A stretch of 64,000 bases of DNA from Bufo bufo (GCF_905171765.1 NC_053391.1:261967918-262031917), one strand, 5' to 3'; positions 12,241 through 23,700 are shown, numbered from the stretch's first letter. The notes: generated from the sequence alone by a model not told the origin. A program made the numbers and translations.

Positions 12241-12752
12241 TGTCACGGATGATGTTGCAGATTAGCTGGAAGTTTTGGCATAAACATCCGACTGGCAACA
12301 TCCCTATAAAACCCTAAGAGCTCACCCTGACTGCCTAAGCACATACAAGGGACTCAGAGGTAGACGATTGCATTGCCCTCGTAACTAGACTGTTGTAACA
12401 CCTGAAAACCCTATAATAGTGAGGGGACACGACCACCGGCTCCCTGCACTTAATACAGAGGGAGTTAGGGTCACTAGAATCAAGCCAGTAAGGAAACACA
12501 ATACATGAAAGGACTTATCTGAACATGCAGCAAACAGAAGTCTCCAGCAGAGAACACTTCAAATCCAGGAAGTAATATAAACCGCCAAAGTGAGACAGTA
12601 TGGGAGGGAATATAATGGAAAGAGGTTTAGTCCAATAGGCGGACACCTGGGAGAAGGAAATGAGATGACAAAGTAAAAACCAAAACAAAGAACATCATGC
12701 AAGAGGTAGAAAAGGACGTCTGTCAGACCTTCTCACAGAAGTGGCGGTGACA
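12241..12752 (-). repeat. gypsy-1 5' LTR
   Basis: The 512-bp terminal repeat at the 5' end of the minus-strand element. It is shorter than its partner because of small deletions near 12270-12300. The leader between it and the gag start is only about 27 bases, and I see no obvious tRNA primer site. Confidence 0.92.
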
Positions 12753-13070
12753 CCATGGTTTCAATTTTAAGTTGGCGAGGAGACAGCCAGGATTGGATTT
12801 CCTCTTGAAGGATGCAGAGCAGTTCTTCCCTGTGTGACTACGTTCACGCAGGCAAACCAGGTGCAGAACAGCGTGACACTGCTCTGCACGGTTGGTATGT
12901 TGGAGTAGCAGTGGAGGCTGAGGACATGGTGGAGGATGAGGAGGCAGAGGAGGACATTGGTGCATGACTCAAAGCTTGAGAACGGGGAGGTGGTAGTGCC
13001 GTCACCTGGCTAAGTTGCTGGTGTGCCTGGGCAGGAACCACATTTACCCCAGTGGGCCATAAAGGACATA
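12753..13070 (-). pseudogene. Possible degraded hAT-type transposase fragment
   Basis: An open stretch rich in Pro, Ser and Ala runs on the minus strand. It continues into a Cys/Lys-rich segment (SFKRKSNPGCLLANLKLK). The plus strand carries a degraded segment ending in an acidic tail (EDMVEDEEAEED), typical of hAT transposase ends. I cannot decide which strand was coding. It is bounded by the gypsy-1 target duplication on the left and the Tc1-A end on the right. Confidence 0.3.
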
Positions 13071-13120
13071 CACTGCCTGTCCAAAAAAAAAGTCGCCACC
13101 TGGATTTAACTAAGCAAATA

Positions 13121-14714
13121 CAAACCGGATTCCAAAAAAGTTGGGACACTAAACAAATTGTGAATAAAAACTGAATGCAATGATGTGGAGATGGCAAATG
13201 TCAATATTTTATTTGTAATAGAACGTAGATGACAGATCAAACGTTTAATCCGAGTAAATGTATCATTTTAAAGGAAAAATACACTGATTCAAAATTGCAC
13301 GGTGTCAACAAATCCCCAAAAAGTTGGGACAAGTAGCAATAAGAGGCTGGAAAAAGTAAATTTGAGCATAACGAAGAGCTGGAAGACCAATTAACACTAA
13401 TTAGGTCAATTGGCAACATGATTGGGTATAAAAAAAGCTTCTCAGAGTGGCAGTGTCTCTCAGAAGCCAAGATGGGTAGAGGATCACCAATTCCCACAAT
13501 GCTGCGCAGAAAGATAGTGGAGCAATATCAGAAAGGTGTTACCCATCGAAAATTTGCAAAGACTTTGCATCTATCATCATCAACTGTGCATAACATCATC
13601 CGAAGATTCAGAGAATCTGGAACAATCTCTGTGCGTAAGGGTCAAGGCCGTAAAACCATACTGGATGCCCGTGATCTCCGGGCCTTTAAACGACACTACA
13701 CCACAAACAGGAATGCTACTGTAAAGGAAATCACAGAATGGGCTCAGGAATACTTCCAGAAACCATTGTCAGTGAACACAATCCACCGTGCCATCCGCCG
13801 TTGCCAGCTGAAACTCTACAGTGCAAAGAAGAAGCCATTTCTAAGCAAGATCCACTAGCTCAGGCATTTTTACTGGGACAGGGATCATTTAAAATGGAGT
13901 GTGGCAAAATGGAAGACTGTTCTGTGGTCAGACGAGTCACGATTCGAAGTTCTTTTTGGAAATCTGGGACGCCATGTCATCCGGACCACAGAGGACAAGG
14001 ACAACCCAAGTTGTTATCAACGCTCAGTTCAGAAGCCTGCATCTCTGATGGTATGGGGTTGCATGAGTGCGTGTGGCATGGGCAGCTTGCATGTCTGGAA
14101 AGGCACCATCAATGCAGAAAAATATATTCAGGTTCTAGAACAACATATGCTCCCATCCAGACATCATCTCTTTCAGGGAAGACCCTGCATTTTTCAACAA
14201 GATAATGCCAGACCACATTCTGCATCAATCACAACATCATGGCTGCGTAGGAGAAGGATCCGGGTACTGAAATGGCCAGTCTGCAGTCCAGATCTTTCAC
14301 CTATTGAGAACATTTGGTGCATCATAAAGAGGAAGGTGCAACAAAGAAGGCCCAAGACGATTGAACAGTTAGAGGCCTGTATTAGACAAGAATGGGAGAG
14401 CATTCCTATTTCTAAACTTGAGAAACTGATCTCCTCTGTCCCCAGACGTCTGTTGAGTGTTGTAAGAAGAAGGGGAGATGCCACACAGTGGTGAAAATTG
14501 CCTTGTCCCAACTTTTTGGGGATTTGTTGACACCATGAAATTCTGATTCAACATATTTTTCCCTTAAAATGGTACATTTTCTCAGTTTAAACTTTTGTTC
14601 CGTGATTTATGTTCTATTCTGAATACAATATTAGAAGTTGGCACCTCCACATCATTGCATTCAGTTTTTATTCACGATTTGTATAGTGTCCCAACTTTTT
14701 TGGAATCCGGTTTG
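13121..14714 (+). mobile_element. Tc1/mariner element Tc1-B, near intact
   Basis: A 1594-bp element flanked by TA at 13119-13120 and 14715-14716. Its ends are inverted repeats of about 210 bp, starting CAAACCGGATTCC. Each carries an outer copy and an inner copy (near 13315 and 14500) of an AAAAGTTGGGACA-type motif, the IR/DR arrangement of Tc1-like elements. The arms have diverged from each other at several sites. It is inserted in the leader of Tc1-A. Confidence 0.93.
13472..14494 (+). pseudogene. Tc1-B transposase, one nonsense codon
   Basis: A frame of 340 codons from ATG 13472 to the stop at 14492-14494 is broken only by TAG at 13856-13858; both sides are in the same frame. The N-terminal paired-like DNA-binding region (residues 1-110) has two helix-turn-helix units (KIVEQYQKGVTHRKFAK, SSSTVHNIIRRF) and an RKGQGRKT basic linker. 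The catalytic domain shows all three acidic positions: Asp in WSDESRFEV, Asp in QQDNARPHSA, and Glu in SPDLSPIENIW, a DD34E spacing as in Tc1. The length matches the family. An upstream in-frame ATG at 13418 exists, but MGRGSP at 13472 fits the family start better. Confidence 0.9.
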
Positions 14715-14824
14715 TAGTTATGAGCCTCCTATGGATAATTACTGCTTGGGCGATTATCTTTCAGCTGGCAATAAGTTATTTAACTCCAATGGTGCAATGA
14801 GTTGCTTCTCATTTCTTAAAAACC

Positions 14825-14984
14825 ATGTCGAAAGACGCATATTGTGGTCGTGGAAAGATGGTTAGTCTGTTTGAGAAGGGTTCAAACTCCTTGGCATGCA
14901 TCAATCAGAAAAAACTACATCTAAGAGAGAATGCAGAAAAAAAAAACAAAAATTGGGATTAAGAACTGCCCAACGCATTATTAA
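14825..14984 (+). pseudogene. Tc1-A transposase N-terminus
   Basis: The frame starts at 14825 with MSKDAYCGRGKMVSLFEKGS, a typical Tc1 transposase opening. Part of the first helix-turn-helix is lost to an indel. The second resumes as LRTAQRII at about 14958-14980 and stops exactly at the TTAA of the piggyBac insertion. The next codons of the same protein are found at 37322 onward. Confidence 0.8.
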
Positions 14985-15920
14985 CTCCTTAAGGACACAG
15001 CCATATTTCACCTTAAAGGGACACTGACGGGCCAATAAGCATATTGAGGTATATATGGCAGTACAGGTCTTTATAATGGGTATTACAATCATCTAAGTAT
15101 CCCCCCTGTCAACTCTATTACATACAGTATAACTTAAGTTTTATAACCTGCTCCAACGGTCTTCAATTGCCAAGGGGCGGCGTTTCACATCTCTTGCACC
15201 CAGCCAGCCTCCCCAACTGCCGCTTTGAAGCGCCGCCAGCTCATGAATATTCTGTTTGCTGGGCAGGCTTCTGCGGTCCCCGCTCTGAAGCGCTGCGCTT
15301 AACAGTGCACTGCGCATGCGCCGGATCTTGTGAAGTCGGGGACAGTAAGCGCGCCCCAGCGAAAGTGAATATTGATGAGCTGGGCGGCGCTTACTGTCCC
15401 CCGACTTCACAAGATCCGGCGCATGCGCCAGGCACTGTTAAGCGCAAGCGCTTCAGAGCGGGGACCGCAGAAGCCGCCCAGCAAACTGAATATTCAATGA
15501 GCTGGGCGGCGCTTCCAAAGCGGCAGTTGGGGGGAGGCTGGCTGGGCGCAAGAGAGGTGAAACGCCTCCCCTTGGGCAGATTGAAGACCGTTGGAGCAGG
15601 TTATAGAAAACTTATGTTTACTGTATGGTATAATGTGAGAGGGGGGATTCTTAGATGATTGTAATACACCATTATAAGACCTGTACTGCCATATATATAC
15701 CTCAATATGCTTTTTGGCCCTGTCAGTTGTCCCTTTAAGGACCAGGCCATTTTTTGCAAATCTGACCAGTGTCACTTTAAGAGGTGATAACTTTAAAAAC
15801 GCTTTGACTTATCCAGGCCATTCTGAGATTCTTTTTTCGTTACATATTGTACTTCATGACACTGGTAAAATGAAGTAAAAAAAAAATCATTTTTATTTAT
15901 AACAAAATACCAAATTTACC
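14985..15920. repeat. piggyBac left end, copy 1 (holds a MITE)
   Basis: Without the MITE at 15017-15734 this is about 218 bp. It aligns with 16730-16946 from the TTAACTCC tip to the shared AAATACCAAATTTACC, after which the two diverge. It contains the AGTGTCACTTT and GACACTGGTAAAA segments of the subterminal region. Confidence 0.85.
15017..15734. mobile_element. TTAA-flanked foldback MITE, 718 bp
   Basis: Almost the whole element is one inverted repeat centred near 15375. The tips are AGGGACACTGACGGGCC and its near complement AGGGACAACTGACAGGGCC. TTAA flanks it at 15013-15016 and 15735-15738. The matching unoccupied site is in the second piggyBac end (CACCTTAAGGACCAGG near 16760), so the insertion is directly demonstrated. 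The arms carry GC-rich CGCATGCGC palindromes and no coding frame. The TTAA target suggests mobilisation by a piggyBac-type transposase. Confidence 0.9.
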
Positions 15921-16729
15921 CAAGAGAGTTCTCTAAAATCTCGGAGAAGACTAGGGGAGCTCTGAAAAAGGCTTCTGTGCACATGAAAGAGTCCGCGGAT
16001 AAAAAACATAGAAATTCTCCAAAATTCCGTCCTGGTGATAAAGTCTGGCTCACTTCCAAATACATCGGCTCAAAATACCCTCCTACAAATTTTGTCCTCG
16101 GTTCATCGGTCCATTTGAAATTCTTGAACAAATCAATGATGTTTCCTACAAGCTTAAGCTACCAGCCTCCCTCCGGGTACCGAATTCCTTCCATGTCTCC
16201 CTGCTGAAGCCCGTCATCCTGAATAGTTTTTTCAAGAAACCTGTCTCTGCTCCTGTTGCGGTCAGTGATGAGAACGTCTATGAGATAAAGGCCATTCTGG
16301 GGATGAAGAAGAGTAGAGGGAAAACCCTGTTTCTGGTGGATTGGAAGGGGTTTGGCCCTGAGGAGAGATCTTGGGAACCCAGGGAGAACATCAATGCCCC
16401 CCTTCTGCTGAAAAAATTCTTGTCCAGGACCAGGCCTGAGAAGAGGGGGCGTAAAGGGGGGGTTCTGTTAGCCCAGCGGCCTGTGACGGCGCCGCTTCCC
16501 ATATCAGCAGGCACGGGTGCCGGGCTCCTTCTTTTCCCTCCAGCAGCCCAGCTGACAAACACTGGCAGCAACTACCTTAACTCTGCTGCATGTGATCCAT
16601 GCCAGTGTTTCCTTGCTGCTGGAAACTTGCACTGATGCTGAAGCTTGCGTGGGTGTGTCTCTCCTTCCTATGTGGCAACACATACTCGCCCTCTGTCTCA
16701 GCAGCCAATGGCCGGATTGCATCATGTAT
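15921..16729 (+). pseudogene. gypsy-5 fragment: integrase C-terminus, chromodomain, partial LTR
   Basis: A fragment of a third kind of chromovirus. An integrase C-terminal stretch (FRPGDKVWLTSKYI) is at about 16035. A chromodomain with LVDWKGFGPEERSWEPRENI is at about 16330-16400. Frame breaks lie between them. A 3' LTR starting TGTTAGCCC begins at 16466 and is cut at 16729 by the second piggyBac left end. It sits between two copies of the piggyBac end, and no matching right-hand part of this LTR occurs in the window. Confidence 0.8.
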
Positions 16730-16946
16730 TTAACTCCTTTAGGACACAGCCTTATTTCACCTTAAGGACCAGGCCATTTTTTGCAAATCTGACCAGTGTC
16801 ACTTTGAGAGGTGATAACTTTAAAATGCTTTGACTTATTTAGGCCATTCTGAGATTGTTTTTTCATCACATATTGTACTTCATGACACTGGTAAAACGAA
16901 GTAAAAAAAATTAATTTTTATTTATAAAAAAAATACCAAATTTACC
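16730..16946. repeat. piggyBac left end, copy 2
   Basis: TTAACTCCTTTAGGACACAG-type tip followed by about 217 bp aligned with 14981-15920 minus its MITE. From here the element body continues without interruption to the transposase 3' end. Confidence 0.85.
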
Positions 16947-17234
16947 AAAAATTTGTAAAAAAATTGCAAATTTCCAAGTTTCAATTTCTCTACTTCTATA
17001 ATAAATAGTAATACCTACAAAAATAGTTATTACTTTACATTCCCCATATGTCTACTTCATGTTTGGATCATTTTGACATTTTAGTTTTTGGGGACGTTAG
17101 TAGGCTTAGAATTTAGAAGCAAATCTTGAAATTTGTTTGAAATTTTCAAAAACCCAATTTTTAGGGACCATTCAGGTCTGAAGTCACTTTGTGAGGCTTA
17201 CATAATAGAAACCACCCAAAAATACACCCCTCAA
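16947..17234. other. piggyBac AT-rich non-coding body
   Basis: A/T-rich sequence with poly-A and poly-T runs. It contains CCCCATATGTCTACTT and GAAGTCACTTTGTG-type segments that also occur, inverted, in the non-autonomous piggyBac-like element at 53658-56008. No coding frame is present. Confidence 0.6.
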
Positions 17235-18450
17235 GGTATTCAAAACTGATTTTACAAACACCGTTAACCCTTTAGGTGTTCCACAAGAATGAATGGCAAA
17301 TGGAGATAAAATTTCAAATGTTTAAATTTTTAAAAAAAAAATTTTTTTCAATTTTTTAATTTGAATCCATTTTTTTTCAGTAACAAAGCAAGGGTTAACA
17401 GCAAAACAAAATGCTATATTTATTGCCCCAATTCTGTAGTTTTCAGAAACACCCCATATGTGGCCGTAAACTACTGTAGGGCGTGCAGGGAAAGGTGCGC
17501 TGTGTGATTTTTGAAAGCAGATTTCGCTGGAATGGTTTATTTACACCATGTCCCATTTGAAGCCCCCCTGATGCACTTCTAGAAAAGAAACTCCATAAAA
17601 GTGACCCCATCTAAGAAACTAATCCTTCCAGGTATTCAAAACTGATTTTACAAACTCTGTTAACCCTTTAGGTGTTGCAAAAGAGTTATTGGCAAATGGA
17701 GATGAAATTTGAGAATTTAAATTTTTGGGCAAATTTTCCATTTTAATCAATTTTCAAGCAAGGGTTAACAGCCAAACAAAATGCTATGTTTATTGCCACA
17801 ATTCTGTAGTTTGCAGAAACACCCCATATGTGGCCGTAAACTACTGTACGGGCACACAGTAGGGCGTAGAGAGAACGGTGCGCCATATGGTTTTTGGAAG
17901 GCAGATTTTGCTGGACTGGTTTATTTACACCATGTCCCATTTGAAGCCCCCCCTGATGCACCCCTAGAGTAGAAACTCCATAAAAGTGAACCCATTTTTG
18001 AAACTACGGGATAAGGTGGCAGTTTTGTTGGGACTATTTTTAGGGTACATATGATTTTTGGTTTATCTATATTACATTTTTATGAGGCAAGGTTACCAGA
18101 AATAGAAATTCGGAAATGTCATCTCCATTTGCCAGAAACTGTTGAGGATCACATAAAGGGTTAATAAAGTTTGTAAAATCAGTTTTGAATACCTTGAGCG
18201 GTGTAGTTTCTTAGATGGGGTCGCTTTTATGGAGTTTCTACTCTAGGGGTGCATCAGGGAAACTTAAATGGGACATGGTGCCAAAAAAAATAAAGGCCCA
18301 TCAAAATCTGCCTTCCAGAAACCATACGGCATTCCTTATCTTCTGCGCCCTTACGTTTGGTCATACAGCAGTTTACGACCACATATGGGGTGTTTCTTTA
18401 AACTGCAGAAATCAGGGTAATAAATATTAAGTTTTGTTTGGCTATTAACC
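17235..18450. repeat. Internal repeats of the piggyBac body: two direct, one inverted
   Basis: A roughly 396-bp unit starts GGTATTCAAAACTGATTTTAC at 17235 and again at 17631. Each copy holds CACCCCATATGTGGCCG and a CATGTCCCATTTGAAGCCCC segment. A third copy lies in reverse orientation at about 18100-18450. The arrangement could form hairpins of several hundred bases. The same unit occurs once near 55200-55560. Confidence 0.8.
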
Positions 18451-19009
18451 CTTGCTTTGTTATGGTAAATAAACATGAAAATGGGAAAAATGGCAAAAAA
18501 ATTGCTGTTTTGGCACTTTTTTTGCCCGTGTTCATCTTAAGGGGTTAGCTCATGGGGTATTTTTATAGAGAAGATTCTTACGGACGTGACAATACCTAAT
18601 ATGTCTACTTTTTATTTATTTATTTATTTATATTTTACACAAAAAAAAAATTTTGTATCTCCATAGTCTAAGAGTCATTTTTTATTTTTCAGCCAATTAT
18701 CTTAGGTAATGGCTAATTTTTGGCGGGATAAGACGATGGTTTTATTGGCACTATTTTGGGGGGCATATGACTTTTTGATCGCTTGCTATTACAATTATAA
18801 TTTTTTTGACCGTGTTCATCTGAGAGGTTAGGTGGGGGGTATTTTTGTAGAGCAGATTCTTACGGACGCGGCGATACCTAATATGTCTACTTTTTTATTT
18901 ATTTAAGTTTTACTAAATAATATTTTTGAAAACATTTTTTTTTAGTTTTAGTGTCTCAAGTCTGAGAACCATAGTTTTTTATCCAATTGTCAGTGGCTAA
19001 ATTGGGATA
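18451..19009. other. piggyBac 3' non-coding region
   Basis: AT-rich sequence with a short direct repeat: CTTACGGACG followed by a GATACCTAATATGTCTACTTTTT-like segment, at about 18578 and 18860. It lies downstream of the minus-strand transposase stop. No gene is seen. Confidence 0.5.
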
Positions 19010-20206
19010 TAAATTTAGTACTCCATGGAAGTGTGGTACTCCCTGAAGCAACCAATGATCTACAGGCCCGGATGATCGGGGCACGTGTCACACTGAGTAG
19101 TGGTGTCCTTCCGTATCCCCCTCCTGTGACACACACTGCACCTTTTTTGGGTCCGTCCCTTCTTTCCAGTATGGGGGACCACACCTGGAAAGTGTTGGCC
19201 AGGGACGATCCGGACGCCTCCAGTTCCCGAGGTACTCCGGCCTGCTCTTTCCCGGTCAGAAAAGATCAGGTTCTTGAGGACTGCCTCATAGAACTGAAGG
19301 AATGTCCCTGTGCTGCCAGCACTCTGGGACAGCACAAAAGAATTGTACAAGGCAACCTGCACCAAGTAGACCGCAACTTTTTTGTAACATGCCCAGGTTT
19401 TACGCATGGCATTATATGGCTTGAGGACTTGATCAGATAGATCAACTCCTCCCATATACCGATTGTAGTCGACGATACATTCGGGCTTGAGGACCGTTGC
19501 CGCGGTACCTCGCACAGGGACAGGGGTGATGCCATTACCATGAATTGTGGACTGTACAAGGACATTCCTCTTGTCCTTATATCTGACCAGCAACAGGTTT
19601 CCACTGGTAAGGGCACGGGTCTCACCCCTGGGGATAGGTACCTGGAGGGAGTGGGTAGGGAGGCCGCGTTGATTTTTCCGCACAATCCCACAAGCAGACT
19701 TGGATCTGGCGGCGAGGGACTGGAACAAGGGGATACTAGTATAAAAGTTATCCACGTACAGGTGGTAACCCTTATCTAGCAGTGGGTGCATAAGGTTCCA
19801 CACAAGTTTCCCGCTAACACCCTGAGTGGGGGGACATTCTGGGGGTTGAATACGGGAATCTCGCCCCTTGTACACACGAAACTTGTAAGTGCACCCTGAG
19901 GTACTCTCACAAAGTTTGTACAGATTCACTCTATACCTCGCCCGCTTAGAGGGAACATACTGGCGGAAAAGGAGTCTCCCCTTGAAAGCAATGAGAGACT
20001 CATCAACCGCGACCTCCTAATCCAGGTACATAGGCCTGTACAAATTTGGCCCCAAAGTGATTGATGACCGGCCTGATTTTGTACAGGCGGTCATAGGCAG
20101 GATCACCTTGGGGGGGACATGCTGTATTATCCGAATAATGCAGGCATTTCCGGATGGACTCAAACTGGGAGCGTGTCATGGCCGTACTGTAAAGTGGGGC
20201 CTGTTA
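19010..20206 (-). pseudogene. piggyBac transposase, catalytic core and C-terminus
   Basis: A DDE_Tnp_1_7-type transposase, which cuts and pastes at TTAA. Read from 20206 down: MTRSQFESIRKCLHYSD at about 20190-20130, a short out-of-frame stretch, then VDESLIAFKGRL (first catalytic Asp). The long open frame 19060-19929 follows with YVDNFYTS (second Asp) and NRYMGGVDLSDQ (third Asp). The C-terminal Cys-rich domain (CSVCHRRGI...CDTCPDHPG) is followed by a stop. The catalytic triad is present, but a stop and frameshift near 20010-20030 and the L1 at 20207 inactivate it. The left 15-bp duplication of the L1 is at 20192-20206. Confidence 0.9.
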
Positions 20207-20700
20207 GTTTCAATAGTTTTTTATTTATCAGCACTATAAAACAGAGGATAAAGAAGCAATAGGTGTGGACGCAGCCACAGGATATATATGAATATATATG
20301 GACAAATTAGCAGTTCAGTGGACGCAGCCACAATTTTAGTAATAGCGTGAGCTAATGGTACAATAAACATATTGGACATAGTAATGATACATGCTATTTA
20401 TAAGGCAGGTGTAGCACTGAGGTATCTACATAAAATCTGTTTACTCAGCGCAATCATGAAGCGAATTTGAACAATAAAACAGAACATAGCCGTCACTAAT
20501 TTGGTGACCGCCAACAAGACGAATCATTACTAGAAGCTGTGGAAGGCCACAGGACAAATAGGTACAGTGACACCTGAGAAGAGAGGAGTGAGAGCAGATG
20601 AAATGAAAGGAAGAGGAAGGGGGGAAAAACAAGAGGGAAAGACTTGGGGAGCTTCTGGTTGCATTTTCGTCATCTCAACAGACAATCAGGGCAACCTATA

Positions 20701-23700
20701 TCAGGAAGAATAGAGAGCGCTACAGGTCCACCCACTCCAGGCCGCTTGTCTGAATTTAATAGGAATAATTGATGAGGGTAAGGAGTGTTCATATCTGCAA
20801 GTCTGATTTATCTCTTGTATGACTTCGGAAACAGAAGGAGGAGCTGGATTTTTCCAATGTCTGGTAATGACCAGTTTAGCGCTGAGTAGAATATGGCCTG
20901 TAATCTGTCTGTGGGGAGGAGGGATCTCGTTAATCCCTAGAAACAGCAAGGCCAGCTCCGGGCAAGGGTCCACCCTGTGGTCTATTAGGTTAGAAACAAG
21001 TCGGAAGATGTTTTTCCAGTACTCAGTAAGGATGGGGCAGGACCAAAGAATATGGAGCAATGAACCACCTCCGCCACAATTCCTCCAGCAGTAAGGGGAA
21101 GTGGAGGGGTAAATTATATGAAGTCTCTGGGGTGTAAAGTACCAGTGGAGAATGGTTTTTAGACCTGCTTCATAATGGGTTACACATTTAAAGTTTGACA
21201 CGATAAATCCTATGGCAGCAGTCCAGGATTCATCAGGGAAGGACTTATTTAGTTCTTTTTCCCATCTGTGGATGGGAGGGGATTTAGTGAAGGTAGCTTT
21301 ATCCCCCAGTAAATCATATAGGTGTCTCGTGGAATGTCGCTTAAATAGAGAGGGAAATTTAAATAGTCGCAGGATGGACAGGTTGACTTGTGGGGGGGAT
21401 TGTAAGATCTTTGAAAGGAAGTGTTGGATTCTCAAATATGTATAGAGTTCAGAATGAGGTAGGGCGAAAGCGCTTTGAAGAGTGGCGAAGGGAAGAAGGG
21501 ATTGATCTTCTATCATTTGGGAGATAGTGTCAATTCCTTTATCTCGCCATGATGCTAGACTCTCGTACAGACAGTTCAATCGCGTGGGTGGAAGTGATTT
21601 TAAAGAATTGTGTCGACGTATCTTTCGATGTATTATGAATGTTAGTCCAAAGAGTACCAGCATGTGATATTGTAAGAAAAGGATGTGCAGGGGAGGCAGG
21701 GCCCCATAACAGATGAATCAGGTAATCTCTAATAGGAACTTGTTTTAGTGCGTGAAGTTCAATCTGCTGCCACGCTTTTTCGTTATTAGACGCCCACCAT
21801 TCCCTAGTAAATGAAAGGCCTATTGCTGCAAAATAATCTTTAATGTCGGGGAGACCCGCCCCACCTGCACGTTTTCTCCTAGTCAGGAGTTCTCGAGCCA
21901 CTCTAGGTTTAGAGTTTCCCCAAATATATTTACCCAGCAAAGCTTGAGCTCTTTGAAAGAATGCAGCAGGGATCGGAATTGGGAGGGCCCGAAAGATATA
22001 AATAATTTTCGGTAGGGTCATCATCTGGAAAGATGCTATCCTACCCACCCAAGAAACCATTTGCATAGAGAAGCTTGCGAAGTCCGTGGACATGGTGGCT
22101 AGAATAGGAACATAATTCCGCGTGTAAAGTAGAGAACAGGGCGAGGTGATCTTAACTCCTAAATAAGAAATCTCCGAGGACTGCCAGTCGAGGTCAAAAG
22201 TGGCTTTTAAAGTGGCTTGATCAGTGGGCGAAATGTTTATAGGAAGGGCCTGTGATTTTGAACCATTAATCTTATAATATGAAAGGGATCCATAGTGGGA
22301 AATTACATTGAGTGCAGCTGATAGGGATTGTGAGGGATTTGTCAAAGTAAGTATGATATCATCTGCGTATAGGGTAATAGTATGGGATCTGTTACCAATC
22401 ACAACTCCAGAAATGGTGGGTAAGGCTCTAATATGTTGTGCCAATGGTTCTAGCGCAAGGATAAATAGGAGCGGGGACAAGGGACATCCCTGCCTTGATC
22501 CATTCGTTATTATGAAGGGGTCTGAGAGGATTCCGTTGATCCACACTTTCGCCGATGGATGGGAATATAAACTGTTAATAGCATTAATTATCTGTCCTGA
22601 AAAACCCATCCATTTGAGAGTTGAAAAAGCGTATTCCCAGTGTAAGCGGTCAAACGCTTTTTCAGCGTCCAGGGTCACTACAAGCATAGGAAGGGTATAC
22701 ACTTCTGCAAAATTGACCAAGTCTACTATGCGCCTGGTGTTGTCAGAAGCTTGTCTACCTGCCACAAAGCTGGTCTGGTCCGAGTGGATCAGGGAGGGAA
22801 GCAAAGGAGAGAGTCTGCTTGCAATGAGCTTGGCAAAAAGTTTGATATCAGAATTTAACAATGAGATTGGCCTAAAATTTTGGGGTATATCAGGTGTTTT
22901 ACCAGGCTTGGGTATAGTAACTACTAGTGCTTCGAGCATGTCTGCAGGGAAGGGATCACCCTCCATGACGCGGTTGAAAAGTTCCAATAAATGAGGGAGG
23001 AGATCAGGTAGGAAGTGACGAAAGTATTCATTAGACAAGCCGTCAGGGCCTGGAGACTTACCCAGCGGCAGAGACGAGACTACTTTAGTCAGTTCCTGAG
23101 AGGAGATAGGGGCATTAAGGGACTGAAGCTGTGAATCAGTAAGGACAGGCAGGGAAGCTTTGGAAAGAAATTCATCTATTAAAGCCGAATAGTTTTGTGG
23201 AAGTGGGGTATGATCTTTTAAGTTATATAGGGATTGGTAATATAATTTAAATTGATCTGCGATGTCTCTTGGGTCTAGTAGTTTTGCTTTAGTAACCAGG
23301 TGGAGCAAATACGGGATTTTTGATTTGGATTGTTGCTTTTTTAGCTGCTGGGCTAGGAGACGACCCGCCTTATTTCCTTGGGAATAGAATTTGGATTTCA
23401 TTCTAAGGAGAGATTTGTTGTAATTTTGAAGGAGCAGAGCACTCAGTTTATTTTGCGCCGTTCGGAGGGAATTGGAGCCCTGTGGTGTAGGGGAGATTTT
23501 GTTAATACTCTCTAGATCAGCAATCTCTCTCAAGGTTAATGTTATTTCCCTCTCTCTTTGCTTCTTTAAATTAATGTTTAATTTAATCAGGGAACCCCTC
23601 ATAAAAGCTTTATGGGCTTGCCATAATATAAAATTATTCGAGACTGAGCCAACATTAAACTGAAAGAATTCGCGAAGGTGTGCAGATAATTCTGCAGTGT

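Larger units (their letters stand above)
7493..12752 (-). mobile_element. Ty3/gypsy chromodomain retrotransposon (gypsy-1)
   Basis: A complete LTR element on the minus strand. The LTRs are 7493-8028 and 12241-12752; both begin TGTCAC and end GTGACA. The 5-bp duplication CCATG is present at 7488-7492 and 12753-12757. Gene order is gag, protease, reverse transcriptase, RNase H, integrase, chromodomain, which places it in the chromovirus branch of Ty3/gypsy. The two LTRs differ by many small indels and substitutions, so it is not recent. The internal region is broken by several frameshifts. It belongs to the same family as gypsy-3. Confidence 0.95.
13071..14984 (+). mobile_element. Tc1/mariner element Tc1-A, 5' part (split)
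   Basis: The left terminal inverted repeat starts CACTGCCTGTCC after a TA at 13069-13070. Tc1-B is inserted at a TA at 13119. After it, the 5' leader resumes and the transposase starts at 14825. The element is cut at TTAA (14981-14984) by the piggyBac and resumes at 37322. Confidence 0.85.

Noticed and set aside
12753..13070. Minus-strand Pro/Ser-rich frame as a host exon
   Set aside because: No splice signals or conserved domain; the acidic tail on the other strand and its setting among transposons favour a decayed hAT fragment.
15167..15658. Frame of 163 codons across the TTAA foldback MITE
   Set aside because: It reads through both arms of a palindrome, so the protein would be an artefact of the inverted repeat.
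19033..19440. Plus-strand open frame over the piggyBac transposase
   Set aside because: It is the antisense shadow of a clear catalytic domain on the minus strand.
22308..22994. Plus-strand frame of 228 codons
   Set aside because: It is antisense to the L1-b reverse transcriptase, which carries all expected motifs on the other strand.
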